Shown here in pieces: positions 46,565-59,685 of a stretch of DNA of 64,000 nucleotides. The DNA comes from Mucor racemosus (Eukaryota > Mucoromycota > Mucoromycetes > Mucorales > Mucoraceae): NCBI GenBank assembly GCA_027405735.1, contig JAPEHQ010000001.1:1302001-1366000 (forward strand), given 5' to 3'. The notes beneath the pieces were generated by a model. That model was not told where the DNA came from, made no database searches, and was given only the letters and a program-made list of their open reading frames with translations. The position numbers and the translations under genes were made by a program. Each line of letters opens with the position of its first letter. Position 1 is the first letter of the stretch.

Positions 46565-47790
46565 CAAAGATAGATTCAACTGAAAGCTACTTTGTCTTTT
46601 TTGTTTTAGCAAAAAATATTGATTTTTCGTCGAGATAATCAAAATAATAGTTTTTATCACAGCTTAAAACCTATCATCACGGGGTTCCAAAATTTATTTG
46701 TTGAAATCAATGAAAAATGGTTAAAAAAAACAAAATCATTCAGTTGCTCATGAACTGCAAAGTAAATCAACCTAGCGTATTAAGTGGTTTTTGTACAGTT
46801 TTAGATTCTACATCGATCGAAATAAAAATCAGACAAACATTCCACATTAAATTGTGCACAAAATACAATTGAAATTTTGGAGGTTTTTTGAAGATACACA
46901 TCACTTTTTAAAAGCATATTTAAAATATAATAAAATGAAATGATGCGCAAAATTATTATCTATCGATTAAGCTATTGCAGAATTTTCTAGCTGCATTTTC
47001 TGTAGAGAAAACTAGATTTTTGTCCAGATTTTTTCAGATTCAGAATTTGGGATGAGGGTATATAAGGGAAAAATGGAAGCTAGAAACGAAGGTATCTTTT
47101 TGTACACATTTTTGAGGATATCTCCACGAAAAATCAATATTTTGAAAAAAAAAAATTGGGTCCAAGAGAGATCAACGAGCTTAATAACATGAATGCAAAA
47201 AAAACGTTGTTCAATTTAAACAATATTTTGAAACCTACTACAGAAATGTATAAAAAAATGAAAAAAAATAAAGGTGCTCAGATTTTTTTTATACTTAAAC
47301 ATGTTATAGAGCATTTTAAAACAAGTAAGTTTCATTATTATAAAGTGCTAGTATAGCTTAATTATTTCTAGAGATATGAAGCCTCAAAGTTTTCAATCAT
47401 TTAGCAGTAAAATACGCGTAAAAAACTGAAACCTCAGCACTGAAAAATTAATACCAACTGCAAAAAATAGGATATTTCCTGATACTTATTTTTGGATTAA
47501 AGGTGGACATCTCAGGTACATTGGAATATAATTTCCTATTGGTGTTATTTTGTAAAAAAAAAAGTATAGCAGAGATGAAAAGTGAAACCCAGTTTTCAAG
47601 GAAAAAGTAGTGGATTTTACGCGTTTTTGCGTCTTTCTTGGGTTGTAAAATAAATTTAGAAACAGGTAGCATAATGCGAATAATTTATATCTATTTTGTG
47701 GTTTCTAGGGTATATCCTAAAATATGTTTATCATGAGGTTAGCTATAGAAAAGAAGGGACGCTCTGGTTTTGAAGATTGAAACTATGAAT
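46565..47790 (+). repeat. Repeat F, copy 4
   Basis: Full-length direct copy, the mirror partner of copy 3. Confidence 0.85.
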
Positions 47791-48110
47791 TTTTTTTTTG
47801 AAAATTCAAATTTAATATTAGAATTCACTTTAACTTATTGAACGTAGTTTTTTTGCGTACTACAGCTAGTCAAAATAGGTTGTGAAAGACAGAACAAACA
47901 AAATAAATTGTAATTTTGTTTATTGATCAATTAATAAAGAAAAATAATTACACAAATATCACACAGTGTGATTGTTTAGATTCTACATGGAAAAAATCTA
48001 AAAATCAATTGTTATTATATATATTGTATGAGCAGATATTGTTTTCTTGTGGAGATAGGACGGGATCTGGTATTTTCAACATTGATGACCGTAACTTTTA
48101 TAGATTATAA
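47791..48110 (+). repeat. Repeat Y, copy 2
   Basis: Mirror partner of 35,880-36,214, ending at the GATGACCGTAAC landmark. Confidence 0.8.
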
Positions 48111-48609
48111 AAATTATGTTACTACAGCCGCAATTCGATTTAGTGGAATCGTTGGGAGGGAGAAAAGTGTCCACTACATCGAATTTTCCACAAAATCGAA
48201 TAAATCATTTTCCGTAATATTGGATCAAAAAATGCGAATAAAAAGGCATTGCTAGTTTATAGTATTAAATAAAATTGTTAATAAAGGGGTTTTATTGTAT
48301 TCCACCTAGTATCATACGTTATCACCTTCTACAGCGTAATGATCTGTAATTTTGGACTAACAACAAAGGTGGATAATATGCTTATAGATATTATTCTTGT
48401 TATTATAAATTGGTGATCACTGGATTGATGAAGATTGGTGTTCTTCTTTGTAATTTAGATATTTATTAGTGAATAAATAAAAGTAAAGGGAGTGTAACAA
48501 GATAGATAAATCTACAAGGGATCATGGAATGATTTTCTTGTAGTATTTATATAAGGAATGAGGCAAGGTTTTGCATGAATGGAACTGAAATGTTTGACTC
48601 ATTACATAC
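48111..48609. other. Unique spacer between repeats
   Basis: No gene. The segment TTCGATTTAGTGGAATCG followed by GAATTTTCCACAAAATCGAA (48,130-48,200) has an inverted, transposon-end-like look, but no partner end was found. Confidence 0.4.
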
Positions 48610-49384
48610 AGTATCAATACATCTTACAATCTATTAACTACAACATGTATTGAACCGCAAAGTCTTGATATCGGATATTATAAATAAGAAACTCCTAGCA
48701 TACTAAGTTACTAAGTATATCCAGCAGCAATTAACAAGAACGCTTAGATCTCAATTATGAAACCATATTAATTTTATCCTAGCGGTTAACCAATTAAGTA
48801 GCTATCAAATCAACATACAAGCACATTTAGCGCAGCATTGAAACAAGGCAACTCACAAGCCTTGCAAGAACTGTTAAATTATGATTGATCCATTTCAATC
48901 CACAGATTACTATCAAACATATCTAATGGTTCAATGGTGCCTTAAATTACATCCGAGGATCTCAATGTCAAATCAATATAAAATGCCATACTTTTATATC
49001 TAAATAAACGATGTCTTGTTTTTATTATACAGTTGAAGAACTGATTTATTACTCATTTTCCTTGAATTGCATTCTTGTTTTAAGTATTATTTATCAAACA
49101 TGAAAATATTATACGACACAACAGGTGGTTTTATTGGACAGAAATATCATGTTTTGCTGATGGTTTTCTCAATTTACAGTGGTGATTTGTAAAAGTAGAA
49201 ATATAAGTTTTTTTGCAAGATACACTATATTTAAATCTACCATCATGTATAATTGGAGATAAATTGGATCAGTATTTATAAGGATGGGGGGTTTTTTTTC
49301 TTTGTTTTCTGCAGTTGTAAATATTAGTTTATTATTTTGTAAGCTTAAAACTCATTATCCAGGGCTTAATTTCTGTATTCACAA
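48610..49384 (+). repeat. Repeat X, copy 2 (holds the empty hAT site)
   Basis: Mirror of 33,601-34,720 without the inserted element; the single target octamer is at 48991-48998. Confidence 0.8.
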
Positions 49385-50430
49385 GATAGATCTAATTGAT
49401 TGCTACTCTGCATTTTTTGTTTCAGCAAAAAATATTGACTTTTCATCGAGATAGTCAAAATAATAGTCGATATCACAGCTTAAAACCTATCATCACGGGG
49501 TTCCAAAATTTATTTGTTGAAATCAATGAAAAATGGTTAAAAAAAAACAAAATCGTTTAATGGCTCATGAACTGCAAAGTAAGTCGACCTAGTGTATTAA
49601 ATAGTTTTTGTACAGTTTTAAATTCTGCATTTATCGAAATAAAAGTTAGACAAACACTTCACATTAAAGTTTGCGTAAAATGCAATTACAATTTTGAAGG
49701 TTTTTTGAAGATACACATTAATTTTGATAAACATATTTCGTATATAAGTAGTTGACATGATGCGCAAAAACATTATCTATCGATTGAGCTATTGTGAAAT
49801 CTTCTAGTTGCATTGTTGGTAGAGAAAAACAGAGTTTTGTCCAATTTTTTTCAGATTCAGAATTTGGGATGAGGGTATATAAGGGAAAAATGGAAGCTAG
49901 AAATGAAAGTATCTTTTCATACACATTTTTGAGGATATCTCCACGAAAAATCAATATTTTGAAAAAAAATAAATTGGACCCAAGAGAGCTCAATGAGCGT
50001 GATGACATGAGTAAAAAAAAACCGCTACTCAATTTAACAAATATTTTGAAATCTACTACAAAAATGCCAAAAAAAAAAAATGAAAAAAATAAATCTTCTC
50101 AGAATTTTTTTATACTTAAATATGCTATAAAGCGCTTTAAAACAAGTAAGTTTTATTATTATAAAGTGCTAGTATAGCTTAATTATTTCTAGAGATATGA
50201 AGCCTCAAAGTTTTCAATTCTTTAGCAGTGAAATACGCGTAAAAAATCTGAAACCTTAGCACTGAAAAATTAATACCAACTGCAAAAAATAGGATATTTC
50301 CGGATACTTATTTTTGAATTAAAGTTGAACATCTCAGGTACATTGGTATATAATTTTTATTTAGTATTATTTAGTGAAAAAAAAAGCATTGTAGGAATAA
50401 AAATTGGGACCCATTTTTTGAAGGAAAAAG
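49385..50430 (+). repeat. Repeat F, copy 5
   Basis: Partner of copy 2. It keeps the longest sense ORF of the family (127 codons, 49794-50177), containing SEFGMRVYKGKMEAR, ISPRKINILKK and LLNLTNILKSTTK. That frame is broken in other copies. Confidence 0.85.
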
Positions 50431-50722
50431 CAGTAAAATTCATCCAGGCTAAGTTTACATTGATGTGTGAATGAGGACTATTGTGCCGACAGCAAAGTTA
50501 GCAGGCTCGTTTATTAAATAAACATGATAATATGCAAGGAATAAAGTTGTGATGTATTATCATAATAAGAAAAGGATGATTTAGACGAAAATAAAATAAA
50601 GTACTAATAATAAAAGAAAGGGGAGAAAAAAAAAGGTATAAATAAGTTAATTTGTTAAATATTAGCAGAATAGGTTAAAAACAAAACTGTCAAACATAAT
50701 ATATGTAACTGATTCCAGCAGT
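50431..50722. other. 3' region of the Sec7 gene
   Basis: AT-rich; no feature beyond the end of repeat F. Confidence 0.5.
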
Positions 50723-53700
50723 TTAAAATAAAATTTGCAGTTGTTGCTGATATAAAATATCTTTATAACATCTTAATTTGATTAATTCATGCAAAATAAA
50801 ATGTAATTTTCTGTCCCAGTTTGTAAGAGCTTGCATGCTGTTTGCACATGCTTGCTGACCAGCACCAAACTATGTTTATTTGATCGGTTAATACAAGCAA
50901 TAAAATATGAATTAATAACTTATAATTTACCTTTTTATCAACTGATAACTTCAATTCACGATGTTCGTTTAATTGTTTGTTTAGTTGAACAATCTGAGCC
51001 TCAATGTCCATGCGTTGATCATTAATATCCAATGTATTATTTACCATGCAAGGAGTAGGGGGATACCATACGGGGACATCAGTAAACTCTTGTGTAGTAT
51101 TGTCCCATCTGGAACCCCAACCATAATCAATGTTACAAATGGCTCCAGGCAAAGGTCCTTTACTAATTTTAGCAGCAGTAATATTACAAGCTTCTACCCA
51201 AGCTTGGACAGCAAAGAGATCAATAGACTCAAATAACCATAGTCCGCCATCTCCTGCTTCTAAGCGAAATACATGTGGTCTTTGAGGATTCCAGCCTGGA
51301 GGAGGTATGGCTGTTGCATAAGTATGGTTCATTTCCAATGTAGCTAAAGGCGCTTGTTCTTCATCTGCTTGCCAATGAGGGTGCTGATGCATAATATCTT
51401 GAAGTGACGAGAACGAAGTAGATGGATTCCAGAGCATCATACTTGTACTCTTTCTCCTTCTTCCTTTTTCGGATACTTCAACTGGCTGTTGTTGTGTAGG
51501 CTTATACATGATCAATTCCGTTTCTGTAATAACTAAATAACACAATTGCCATTGGCGATGACGAGCCCGTTTGTCTTTGCTCTCCATGACATGTTTACGC
51601 ATAACAAGACCTTGTTTAAACATTTCTTCTTTTTTAATTGATGGTAGTGAAGGTAGATCTTTGGCCTTTAAGAAACCATCAATTTGATTATAATTTTTAT
51701 CCATAATGACAGATTGTCCACGTCTTCTTCTACCACGACGAATAGAGCCATCATGTTTCTGGTCAATTGTATTTTTTGGTAGTGTTCTTGACCTTTGTAA
51801 TGTAGTATTGGCATTTGTAGGGATAGCGCGAACAGCAGGGATCATAATTTCTGCCTGGTCAATGCGATGTGATTTTACAGCTACATACATTTCCTTATTT
51901 ATTTAATAGACATGGTAATTAATTTGTATGAAATTTCATGCCATAAATATGTTCAACTCCTTACCTTTAATAAAGCTTCAATATCTGCAAGCCAAGTCTT
52001 TTGAGTTCTAGTTAAACCATCTGGCGAACTATTGTTGCTTTTACGAGATATGTTTGATTTGAAAGCATCAAATTTTTGAGATAAATTACTAGTAGTTGTG
52101 ATTGGAGTATTATTACTACTGCTGATACTATGGCTACTACATTCACTATAATTAGGAGAATCTTCATCATTTAAATAAGATATAGTTGAAGGGGAACTAT
52201 CGTTTCTTTTGAGATGATAAGATGACGAATCAATGCTTTGATGACTAACAAGGGATGCACGACGTTTTCTTTGTTGAGAGAAACTATTATCCGCTAAATG
52301 AGGAAACACGAGTGATTGAACAGTTTCCATGGTATTTTTTATAAAGCTCGATCTTGTCATTTTGTTTGTCCAGTCATTGACAACATGTAAATCAGTATTT
52401 AATAATAACAGCGAATAAGCAACAGCATAAACTACATCAAAACAGTGTAATAAAGTAGTTGGGTTACACTCATAATATCTCTTTGCAAATGCTTCGATGA
52501 TTCTGTCCAATTGTTGTGATTCAGCCTTTAAATAAAGTTTAGAGCATAATGTACGAAATGCAACATCTAATCGTTGATTGGCAAAATCAAAGTTATTCAT
52601 GTAAAGCAAAAGCACTTTGGACCTTGAAGACCTTTTTATGCATTATTAATTTACGAGGAATTAAAATATTACAAGAATATATATGTATATATACATTACT
52701 TTGGAGATCCAAGAAATTCTGCAATCTCTTCTTTTGGACATAAGGTTACATCTTCATGCCAAAGTCTTTTTTGTAGTTCTTTTTCTTCTTGTTCTTGCTC
52801 TTGTTCTTGTCCTCGATTCGATCGATGATTTAGTATTGTTGTTGCCCCTTCATGATTTTGTTGATGATTAGGCAGTGAAACATCTAGAATAGGCACTATT
52901 TCTTTCTGATTCATTATGCAGGGGGAATATATGGATATTGATGCAGATGATGCAGATGATGATGAACTAGATGATGATGATGAAAATGTATTGATTTGTT
53001 GTGGAGATGCAAATGTACTATATATTGAGCTGTTACATAGACTATTTGTCCTTCTTAGAATTTGATGATCCAAGACTCCTGAATCAATGGTCGAGAAATC
53101 CATTGTGTGACGATTGGATCTCCTGAAAGTACCATTGTTAGTCGATGCGCTTTGAATCATGGGTAAATGATGATTTTTAGCAATTGTGGTGGATTTTGAT
53201 ATCATCTTTTTTTGCTTTTTTGATCTATTATTAATACGAATGTGTGATGAACTCTGTTTGGAATGCGACGATATATTACAAGGAACTACGATTTTTTTAT
53301 CGTTCACGTTGCAAGAAGGAGGAGGAGTTGAAAGGGATTTATTATTATTCTCTTTCTGTGCTTGTGTTGTGGATGTCGTTAATTGCTGAGTATTAGCCTA
53401 AAATTAAAACATGCAACATTTAGTCCGTGTGATATTATTCTTTATGCAGTTAAAATATACTTTACACCTCTCAATTTCATGAAAAAGCTTTTTAATGACT
53501 ATAATTTAAAATTAATTGACATGATAAATCAATATCGAGTTTAATTTTTACCTTGGAAACAGCATGCTTCTTTACATTTGTATGTTTATTGCTATTGTGA
53601 TATCTTTTTCTTACAATAGATTCTTGTTCCTGGTGTGTCAAACCAATAGGATAATCATATTGATCCTCTTTACCTGTCACAAGGCTGTCATCTTGAAGGT

Positions 53701-53752
53701 ACTCAGCCAGTGAGATCCCGTTCAGTTTTCTTGAATTTGGTAATACATTCAT
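50723..53752 (-). CDS. Sec7-PH guanine exchange factor for ARF GTPases
   Basis: Exons 53752-53552, 53397-52700, 52622-51965, 51893-50931 and 50869-50723 (minus) give 888 residues. It should load GTP on ARF-family GTPases at membranes. The Sec7 domain starts near residue 288 (CPKEEIAEFLGSPK) and runs through NNFDFANQRLDVAFR to about 420; the catalytic glutamate is Glu334 (LKAESQQLDRI), and the ARF-groove segment YSLLLLNTDLHV is intact. A Ser-rich linker leads to a PH domain at about 612-755 (QGLVMRKHVMES ... LWLFESIDLFAVQAWVEAC). A coiled coil and a conserved tail (SMQALTNWDRKLHFILHELIK) end the protein. Order and tail match the EFA6/Syt1 class, which acts at the plasma membrane. The N-terminal ~280 residues are low complexity. 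First intron is 154 nt, long for this genome. Confidence 0.9.
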
Positions 53753-54349
53753 TATGTAAAAGAGCAGTGAAAAAATATAGATGAAAAGAGAAGAAAGAAT
53801 AAAACGAGAAAAGGATTTTATTTTTGCACTCTATATTTATGTTTTAAGGGGTAAAAATTCTTTAATTGTACAAATGCCAAATTAGTCGATTGACACGACC
53901 TGCTGTTGAAAGAATGGTTAACTTTGAATAGTTTTTTGAGCTACGTCACTTTGAATTGTTTGATTAATCGCTTATGTTATGTAAATTTACAGAGAGTGGG
54001 TTGTTTGGTTGAAAAAATCTCTCTTTTTTCCTTTGCTGCTGCTTTATAAAAAAAAAGGTCGATTTCAACCATACGCTTGAAAATCTCAATCATTTTTTTT
54101 TTCTTGGTTTTTTCTTGCTTTCTGATAACTTTTTTATTGATTTAAAAAAGAGGAAACCAGAAACCCTTATTTCACATATAAAAAGGAGAAAAAAAGCAAA
54201 GAAAAGGTAAAGAAACAGACGAGGCAAAATTATTTATTTTATTCATATCTACCATAGGATTTCTGAATAAGAAAAAAAAAAATAAAAAAATTGGACACAA
54301 TTTTCTTTTTTATTGTAAACAAACAACTTTATACATAAAATCAGAGTTC
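53753..54349. promoter_or_regulatory. Divergent spacer between Sec7-PH and bromodomain-kinase genes
   Basis: A 597-bp region between two start codons, with pyrimidine-rich stretches (CTCTCTTTTTTCC near 54,020) and AAAAGGAGAAAAAAAG near 54,180. No clear TATA box; a long leader for the bromodomain gene is likely. Confidence 0.5.
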
Positions 54350-57300
54350 ATGGATAACTGGGCTTTGAGGGAAAACAATGATTCCCCTGTTGGAGTGAAT
54401 GGTTTTGTTGATAATATGCCATTATTATGGAAAATGGGGTTCGAACCTCCTCTCATGCCAAACGATGAAAACGATACTTCGCAACCATTTACCGAATTTA
54501 ATCAATCAACGGCGACTTCAGATTTACCTGATGATGATGATTTGGTTGATAAGCTCTTTCGTGAAAGCATGCAAGGTAGATTTAATAAACAAATACAAGA
54601 TTTTATCAAGACTTATAATTCTTTACTAGATATGCATCAGCATCAAGCTATGGAAAGTAATATTGAAATTAAACAACCTGATAATTCATTAAACATGTTG
54701 TTATCTTCTCCACCTCCTATCAACGCGCCAATTATTAATCGAAAGCGTTCAAGATCACCTGTAAACATGGAACAATCTAGCTCCACATTTGTTCCAGTAG
54801 AACAATCAAATTTAGTACCTCAAGAAACAACACAACAACTTCAAAATGATTCAAGACAATTACCTCAACCTTCATTTACACAATCATTGACACATCATCA
54901 AACTCAGCATCCGTTGCCACAGCAACCGATCCAACAACGATCGTTACCACAACAACAAACGCAGCAACAATTATTACTCCAACCGCAATTACAAGCTCGA
55001 CAACCAATATCTCGACCACCTATATTACACCAGAATTTGCCTCACGGTCTTTCTACACAATCAATGGCACAACAACAACATCAAAACCAACATGGTGCTC
55101 CATCGCTTCCACCAATTTCAGAAATGCAACAACAACAGCAACAACAGCAACAACAACAACAACAACATCGTCCAGCGCAGTATTATACACCACAACAACC
55201 TTTTTTTTCGCATCAAAATACATTTATGCCAATGGCACCAATTCAACAAAATGCACCAGTTCGACCTTCTACACCACCAATTACAAATAATTATCATAAT
55301 AAAAGCAATATTGCTCCAGTTAACCCTTCATTTCAACATCTCACAATGTCACCACATCATCAACAAAAGTTAGATATATTACCAACAGCAGCACAACAAT
55401 ATCAAGTTAACAACAAGCTAAAAAACAATTCATCAAACATTGCTCAATACCCTAACAATAATGTATCAGAGCCCATGATGATTAATTCATCTCCATCACC
55501 TCCACATCAACAGCCTCCTAGAAGTGCAACTACAATTGTATTAAAAACTCAACCTACACAAAAAATAGCAATCCCTCCTAGACCTCAATTAAAAGTGCAT
55601 TTTACTAGACATGGCTTAGATTCAACAATTTTTGATGATCCAACTGATCCTATGAAACCTGATTTGGATATAATGTCATTACGAAAATTAACTGTTGCTA
55701 CTTTATGTACATTAAATGTTAATATTGTATTAGAAGAATTACCAGAGGTAGATATTGAAGAGCCATTGTCAACAGATTCACATCAAGTGTTACCAGCAGC
55801 TGCTATGCAAGTCATCACTAAAATGGTACTGGGTACTTCTGGTGACAAAGAGGTGGCGCAGACGCTTGCATCTCAAATTTCTAATGGTGATTTAGTAGCA
55901 TTTCAACGTTTAATTGTAGCTGGTCTTCGTAGTAAAAATATTGTTATTCATACAGTATTAAATGAACAATCATCTGTCAATGATGGTACCAAAAGATCGG
56001 CAGCACCAGGTGACGAAATCATTGATTTAACACATGTCAAATATGAACCACCTCATAATGTAACTCGATTGTTCTTGAGACTTTATCGATATATACTCAA
56101 TATGCTACTTTCGACTCCTGATTGTTGGCCTTTTATCCAACCTGTGCCTGAAACTGCATTTTTATATCATCAAGAAATCAAGAATCCAATGGATCTTTAT
56201 ACCATTGAAGAGAATATATGGCGTGGAAAGTATACCAAGTTTGCCAGATTCGAAAATGATATGCAACGTATTTGGAAGAATGCTAGATTATTTCATCGAA
56301 GCTCAGGTACAATTCCAAGACATGCAGAGAATTTAGAGTCTTTATTCACAAAGATTGTGATGGATATCAAGAGACAAAATTCGTAAGTTCTATTTATTAT
56401 TTTATTTCAAAAGTGTACAATTTAACGATTTGTGTTAAATCAAGCAGTAAAAATAAGCCCGCTTCTGGTCCTCATGATTTTCAATTCGATCCAACAAATA
56501 CATTACCAGAAGAATCCGATTTTTCATATCCACCTATAGAACAAGTATTTTCAGAGACAAGCACTGTATATACGATATCTGCTCTTTCTCCATTAGAACC
56601 AAAGGCCCGAAAGGCAGGATTAAAAGATGAAAATTCCCTCTATTTACAACTGAATGGCCCATTTTTCCAAGCGATTGAGCGTATGAAATCTGATTTAGAT
56701 GGCAATCACCGTTTAGTACCTCGATTTTATATTGCAAAAAATCGTACATTGCTTCGTCAAGTTCGCTCTCAAGGTGTATTGGCCATTTTTTACAATACGA
56801 AAACAACACGAGTTCGCAATAGTAAAAATATTCGCATTGAAACAGATATGGTGCTGGCTTATCCAGCTAGTGAATTCTATGATCTGGATCAAATCAATGA
56901 ATGCACAGTCGACTTTTCACCTAAAGGATGGATTCATTTACGTCCATTGCGAGTTGTCAACCGCATCTCATTTGAGGCCAATGATTACATTGATCGAGAT
57001 TTTTTTAGACGTATGTTTGCCACAGCAAAAATGGCAACTGATGATAAAAATGGTCATCATAATGCAGAAACCAAAACACTTTTAAGAAGAATTGTACGAC
57101 AAATTTTGGGTTTACCAGAGAAACAAGTTTTTACCAAGCAGGAAACACAAGTGAAAACAAAGCCAATTATCAAACTTCATACTTTTGTAAAGGGAGACGA
57201 TCATCGACCCATCATTCAACAACGTATGCTCAAGACTAAAGAAGAAGAGGCCATGGAAGCAGATGAAGGCTCAGATGATGAGAAGCCTTCACCTAAATCT

Positions 57301-58830
57301 ACTGATGTCAAGATTCAACAATCTGCAAAGTCAAGTATACCCACCATTTCGAATGCAGAACGTTTAGGAACTAGAGAAATTAACCATGAAGTTTGGAGAA
57401 AGTTATTTAATGGTAAGTTTACAAAAGAATCTCAATAATCAGACATGTTCTTAACATGTTACTAGTCTGTACAAGTAAAGGGATCTTGATTAGAAACATA
57501 ACATCGCATGGATATATCAATTGGAATTCACCTGATTCTGAAGGCTTTTTTAAGAGAGTATATTTCATTGATGATATTGTAGTGCAGTCGTTTAGACAAA
57601 TGACCATGTATCAGCGTATTACCGAAATTGCATGCTTAATGTAAGTAATTTAATTCTTTGTATTACGTGTTTAATATGTTAAAAATGATCTGTTTCAACA
57701 GGAAATTGAGAAATCTACCCCATATGGCACAAATGAGGGAGATTTTATTTAATGATAATGGTGATGTTGCTGGTTTATCAATGACCAAGTAAATTTATAT
57801 CAAAATTTCACAGCATCTCACATTATTAACACAATTCTATAATAGATATCAAACAACCCTTAAAAAATATACTCATGTACACTCACATCATCGTTTATCA
57901 GCATACCAAAAATACGACGTTATCTATCAAATGTTATTATGTATGAAAACAATCCATGAGGCTGGCCTCGCCCACAGAGATTTATCCGAAGTAAATATTA
58001 TGCTCAACACATTAGAAGGAGAATTTTTGGAAGATGGAAGCGAAAAAGTGTATCTTTACTTGATTGATTTTGGTAAAGCAGTGTTTTGTGAATCTTCTGA
58101 TGTACGTGATTGGTTTGTAGATGTACCTAGAGCTGATTGGGAATATGATGGAGATGTTGTACCCGAAACAAAAGAAGAATTGGATGTTTGGTGCGAGACT
58201 CTTCCTTGGGTAAAGGGTAAACCAGATCATGGTTACCGTATGTACAGGTAACCTTTAATATAAAATTTTAAATGTATAAATTACGTTATTAATACTTTTA
58301 GCGTATTTTGTTATATATATAGATCTATACAAACGCTACCAAAGACGAGGTCCGATAATCAGGTCCTTCCTTGGTTAATTCATCCACAAGCAGAAGATAT
58401 CTATTCAATCGGAGTCATGATATGGAAAGTCTTCACTGACACCGAACCATGGCGTGGAATTCTGGAAACAGATTTGCAGGGTTTGCGTTACGTGGCTGAG
58501 GATGATTACCGTATACAAAGAGCACTTGAAGGAGAAGTACATGGTGAATTGAGCCGTCAATTATTATTGAAATGCTTGAAAACCAGACCTCAAGATCGTG
58601 AAAATGCTAAAGACATTTTGAACTGGATTGGCCATAATAGTGTGAGAGAAGGATTAATTGGTGAATGGAAAATGTATTCTTCAGATACAAGAGGTACTAG
58701 AAGAGCTAAAAGCTTTTATGGATTTGAAGATACAGGTTTAGAAGAAGAAGAAAAAAAGAAACCTAGAAAAAGGGCAAGCAATACTGGTTCAAAAACAAGA
58801 GGTCGTCCTAAAAACATCAAGGATACTTAA
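54350..58830 (+). CDS. Bromodomain protein fused to a kinase-like domain
   Basis: Exons 54350-56382, 56448-57412, 57466-57640, 57702-57788, 57846-58247 and 58323-58830 give 1,389 residues; five junctions close in frame. Residues 1-430 are low complexity and Gln/Pro-rich. DEIIDLT at 555-561 looks like a SUMO-interacting motif. A bromodomain at about 570-672 has IKNPMDL and the acetyl-lysine-contacting Asn644 (KNARLFH). Residues ~690-900 hold an unrecognised globular region (FYIAKNRTLLRQVRSQGVLA). From about 1000 to 1330 lies a protein-kinase-like domain with HRDLSEVN (His1130-Asn1137), LIDFGKA (Asp1161) and EDIYSIGVMIWKVF. No glycine loop is evident and Gln1040 (IVVQSF) sits where the ATP-binding Lys is expected, so activity is doubtful. 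The tail has TRGRPKN (1379-1385), an AT-hook core. A chromatin reader with signalling function is inferred. Confidence 0.87.
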
Positions 58831-59624
58831 CTTCTTTTCATATTTGCAATATATTTACTCGGTTTATTTAGAGATTCTCCAGTAGTGCATACCATTTACT
58901 TCAAATATCCCACCCCTTTCCCTACCTCAAAAAAAAATAATATATATATATAGCAACCAAATGTACATAAAAAATGATTTTTTTTTGTTTTAAATCAAAA
59001 TAAGGGAAAACGCCACAGTCTTAAAAGCATTTTCTGCACTAAAGAAGCGATAGTTTATCAATATGTGATAGTAGAAAATTTTGGCTAGGTGTTACTATGC
59101 ATCCTCAAATTTTTTGTTTTCTAAAATTTACTATATTCAGCACTAAAATTTACCGAAGTATTCATCACCGCTGGATCTTTGTCATCCGTCTGCGTTGCTT
59201 ATTTTAAGCTAGAAACAAGTAAATTACGACCTTCATCGGGCCATGTAGGTTATGCATAATCCAGTGTTACTAAAAGACTTGTTGGAAGCATTCAGTACAT
59301 GAAAACGTAATCGTGTTATGGTGTTCGGAATACTACATTGCAAAGATAATTAGTAATCATATTGATGTTATGTGATACTCGATATGCATGTTTAAATTAT
59401 AATCACCTTCAAGCAAATCACTGTACTCATACTCAAACATGCATATATCAAAAAACAATTTGCAAAATAAATTAAATGACACTTTGTAGACTTATCCGCG
59501 GATTTTCTGTGATACCAAATGCCTATAAATCTTAATTTCCTTGAATCACAAATGTGTGTAACATTCCAAATTCAAAGTTGAAACATATGTAAACGTTTTG
59601 GTCAATACCTGGTAATCGAAAAAG
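58831..59624. other. Upstream region of the polygalacturonase
   Basis: No gene. Inducible control is expected for such enzymes, but I could not match known carbon-response sites with confidence. Confidence 0.5.
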
Positions 59625-59632
59625 TATAAATA
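59625..59632 (+). promoter_or_regulatory. TATA box of the polygalacturonase gene
   Basis: TATAAATA lies 61 bases before the start codon, with a CAATTGAGTCAAG leader between, a strong-promoter arrangement. Confidence 0.7.
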
Positions 59633-59685
59633 CAAGCAATTGAGTCAAGTTTTTAAATCGATATCTTCAACTCAATTGCCTCACA

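Noticed and set aside
49794..50177. 127-codon ORF in repeat F copy 5 as a gene
   Set aside because: The frame is broken in the other five copies; it is part of a dispersed repeat.
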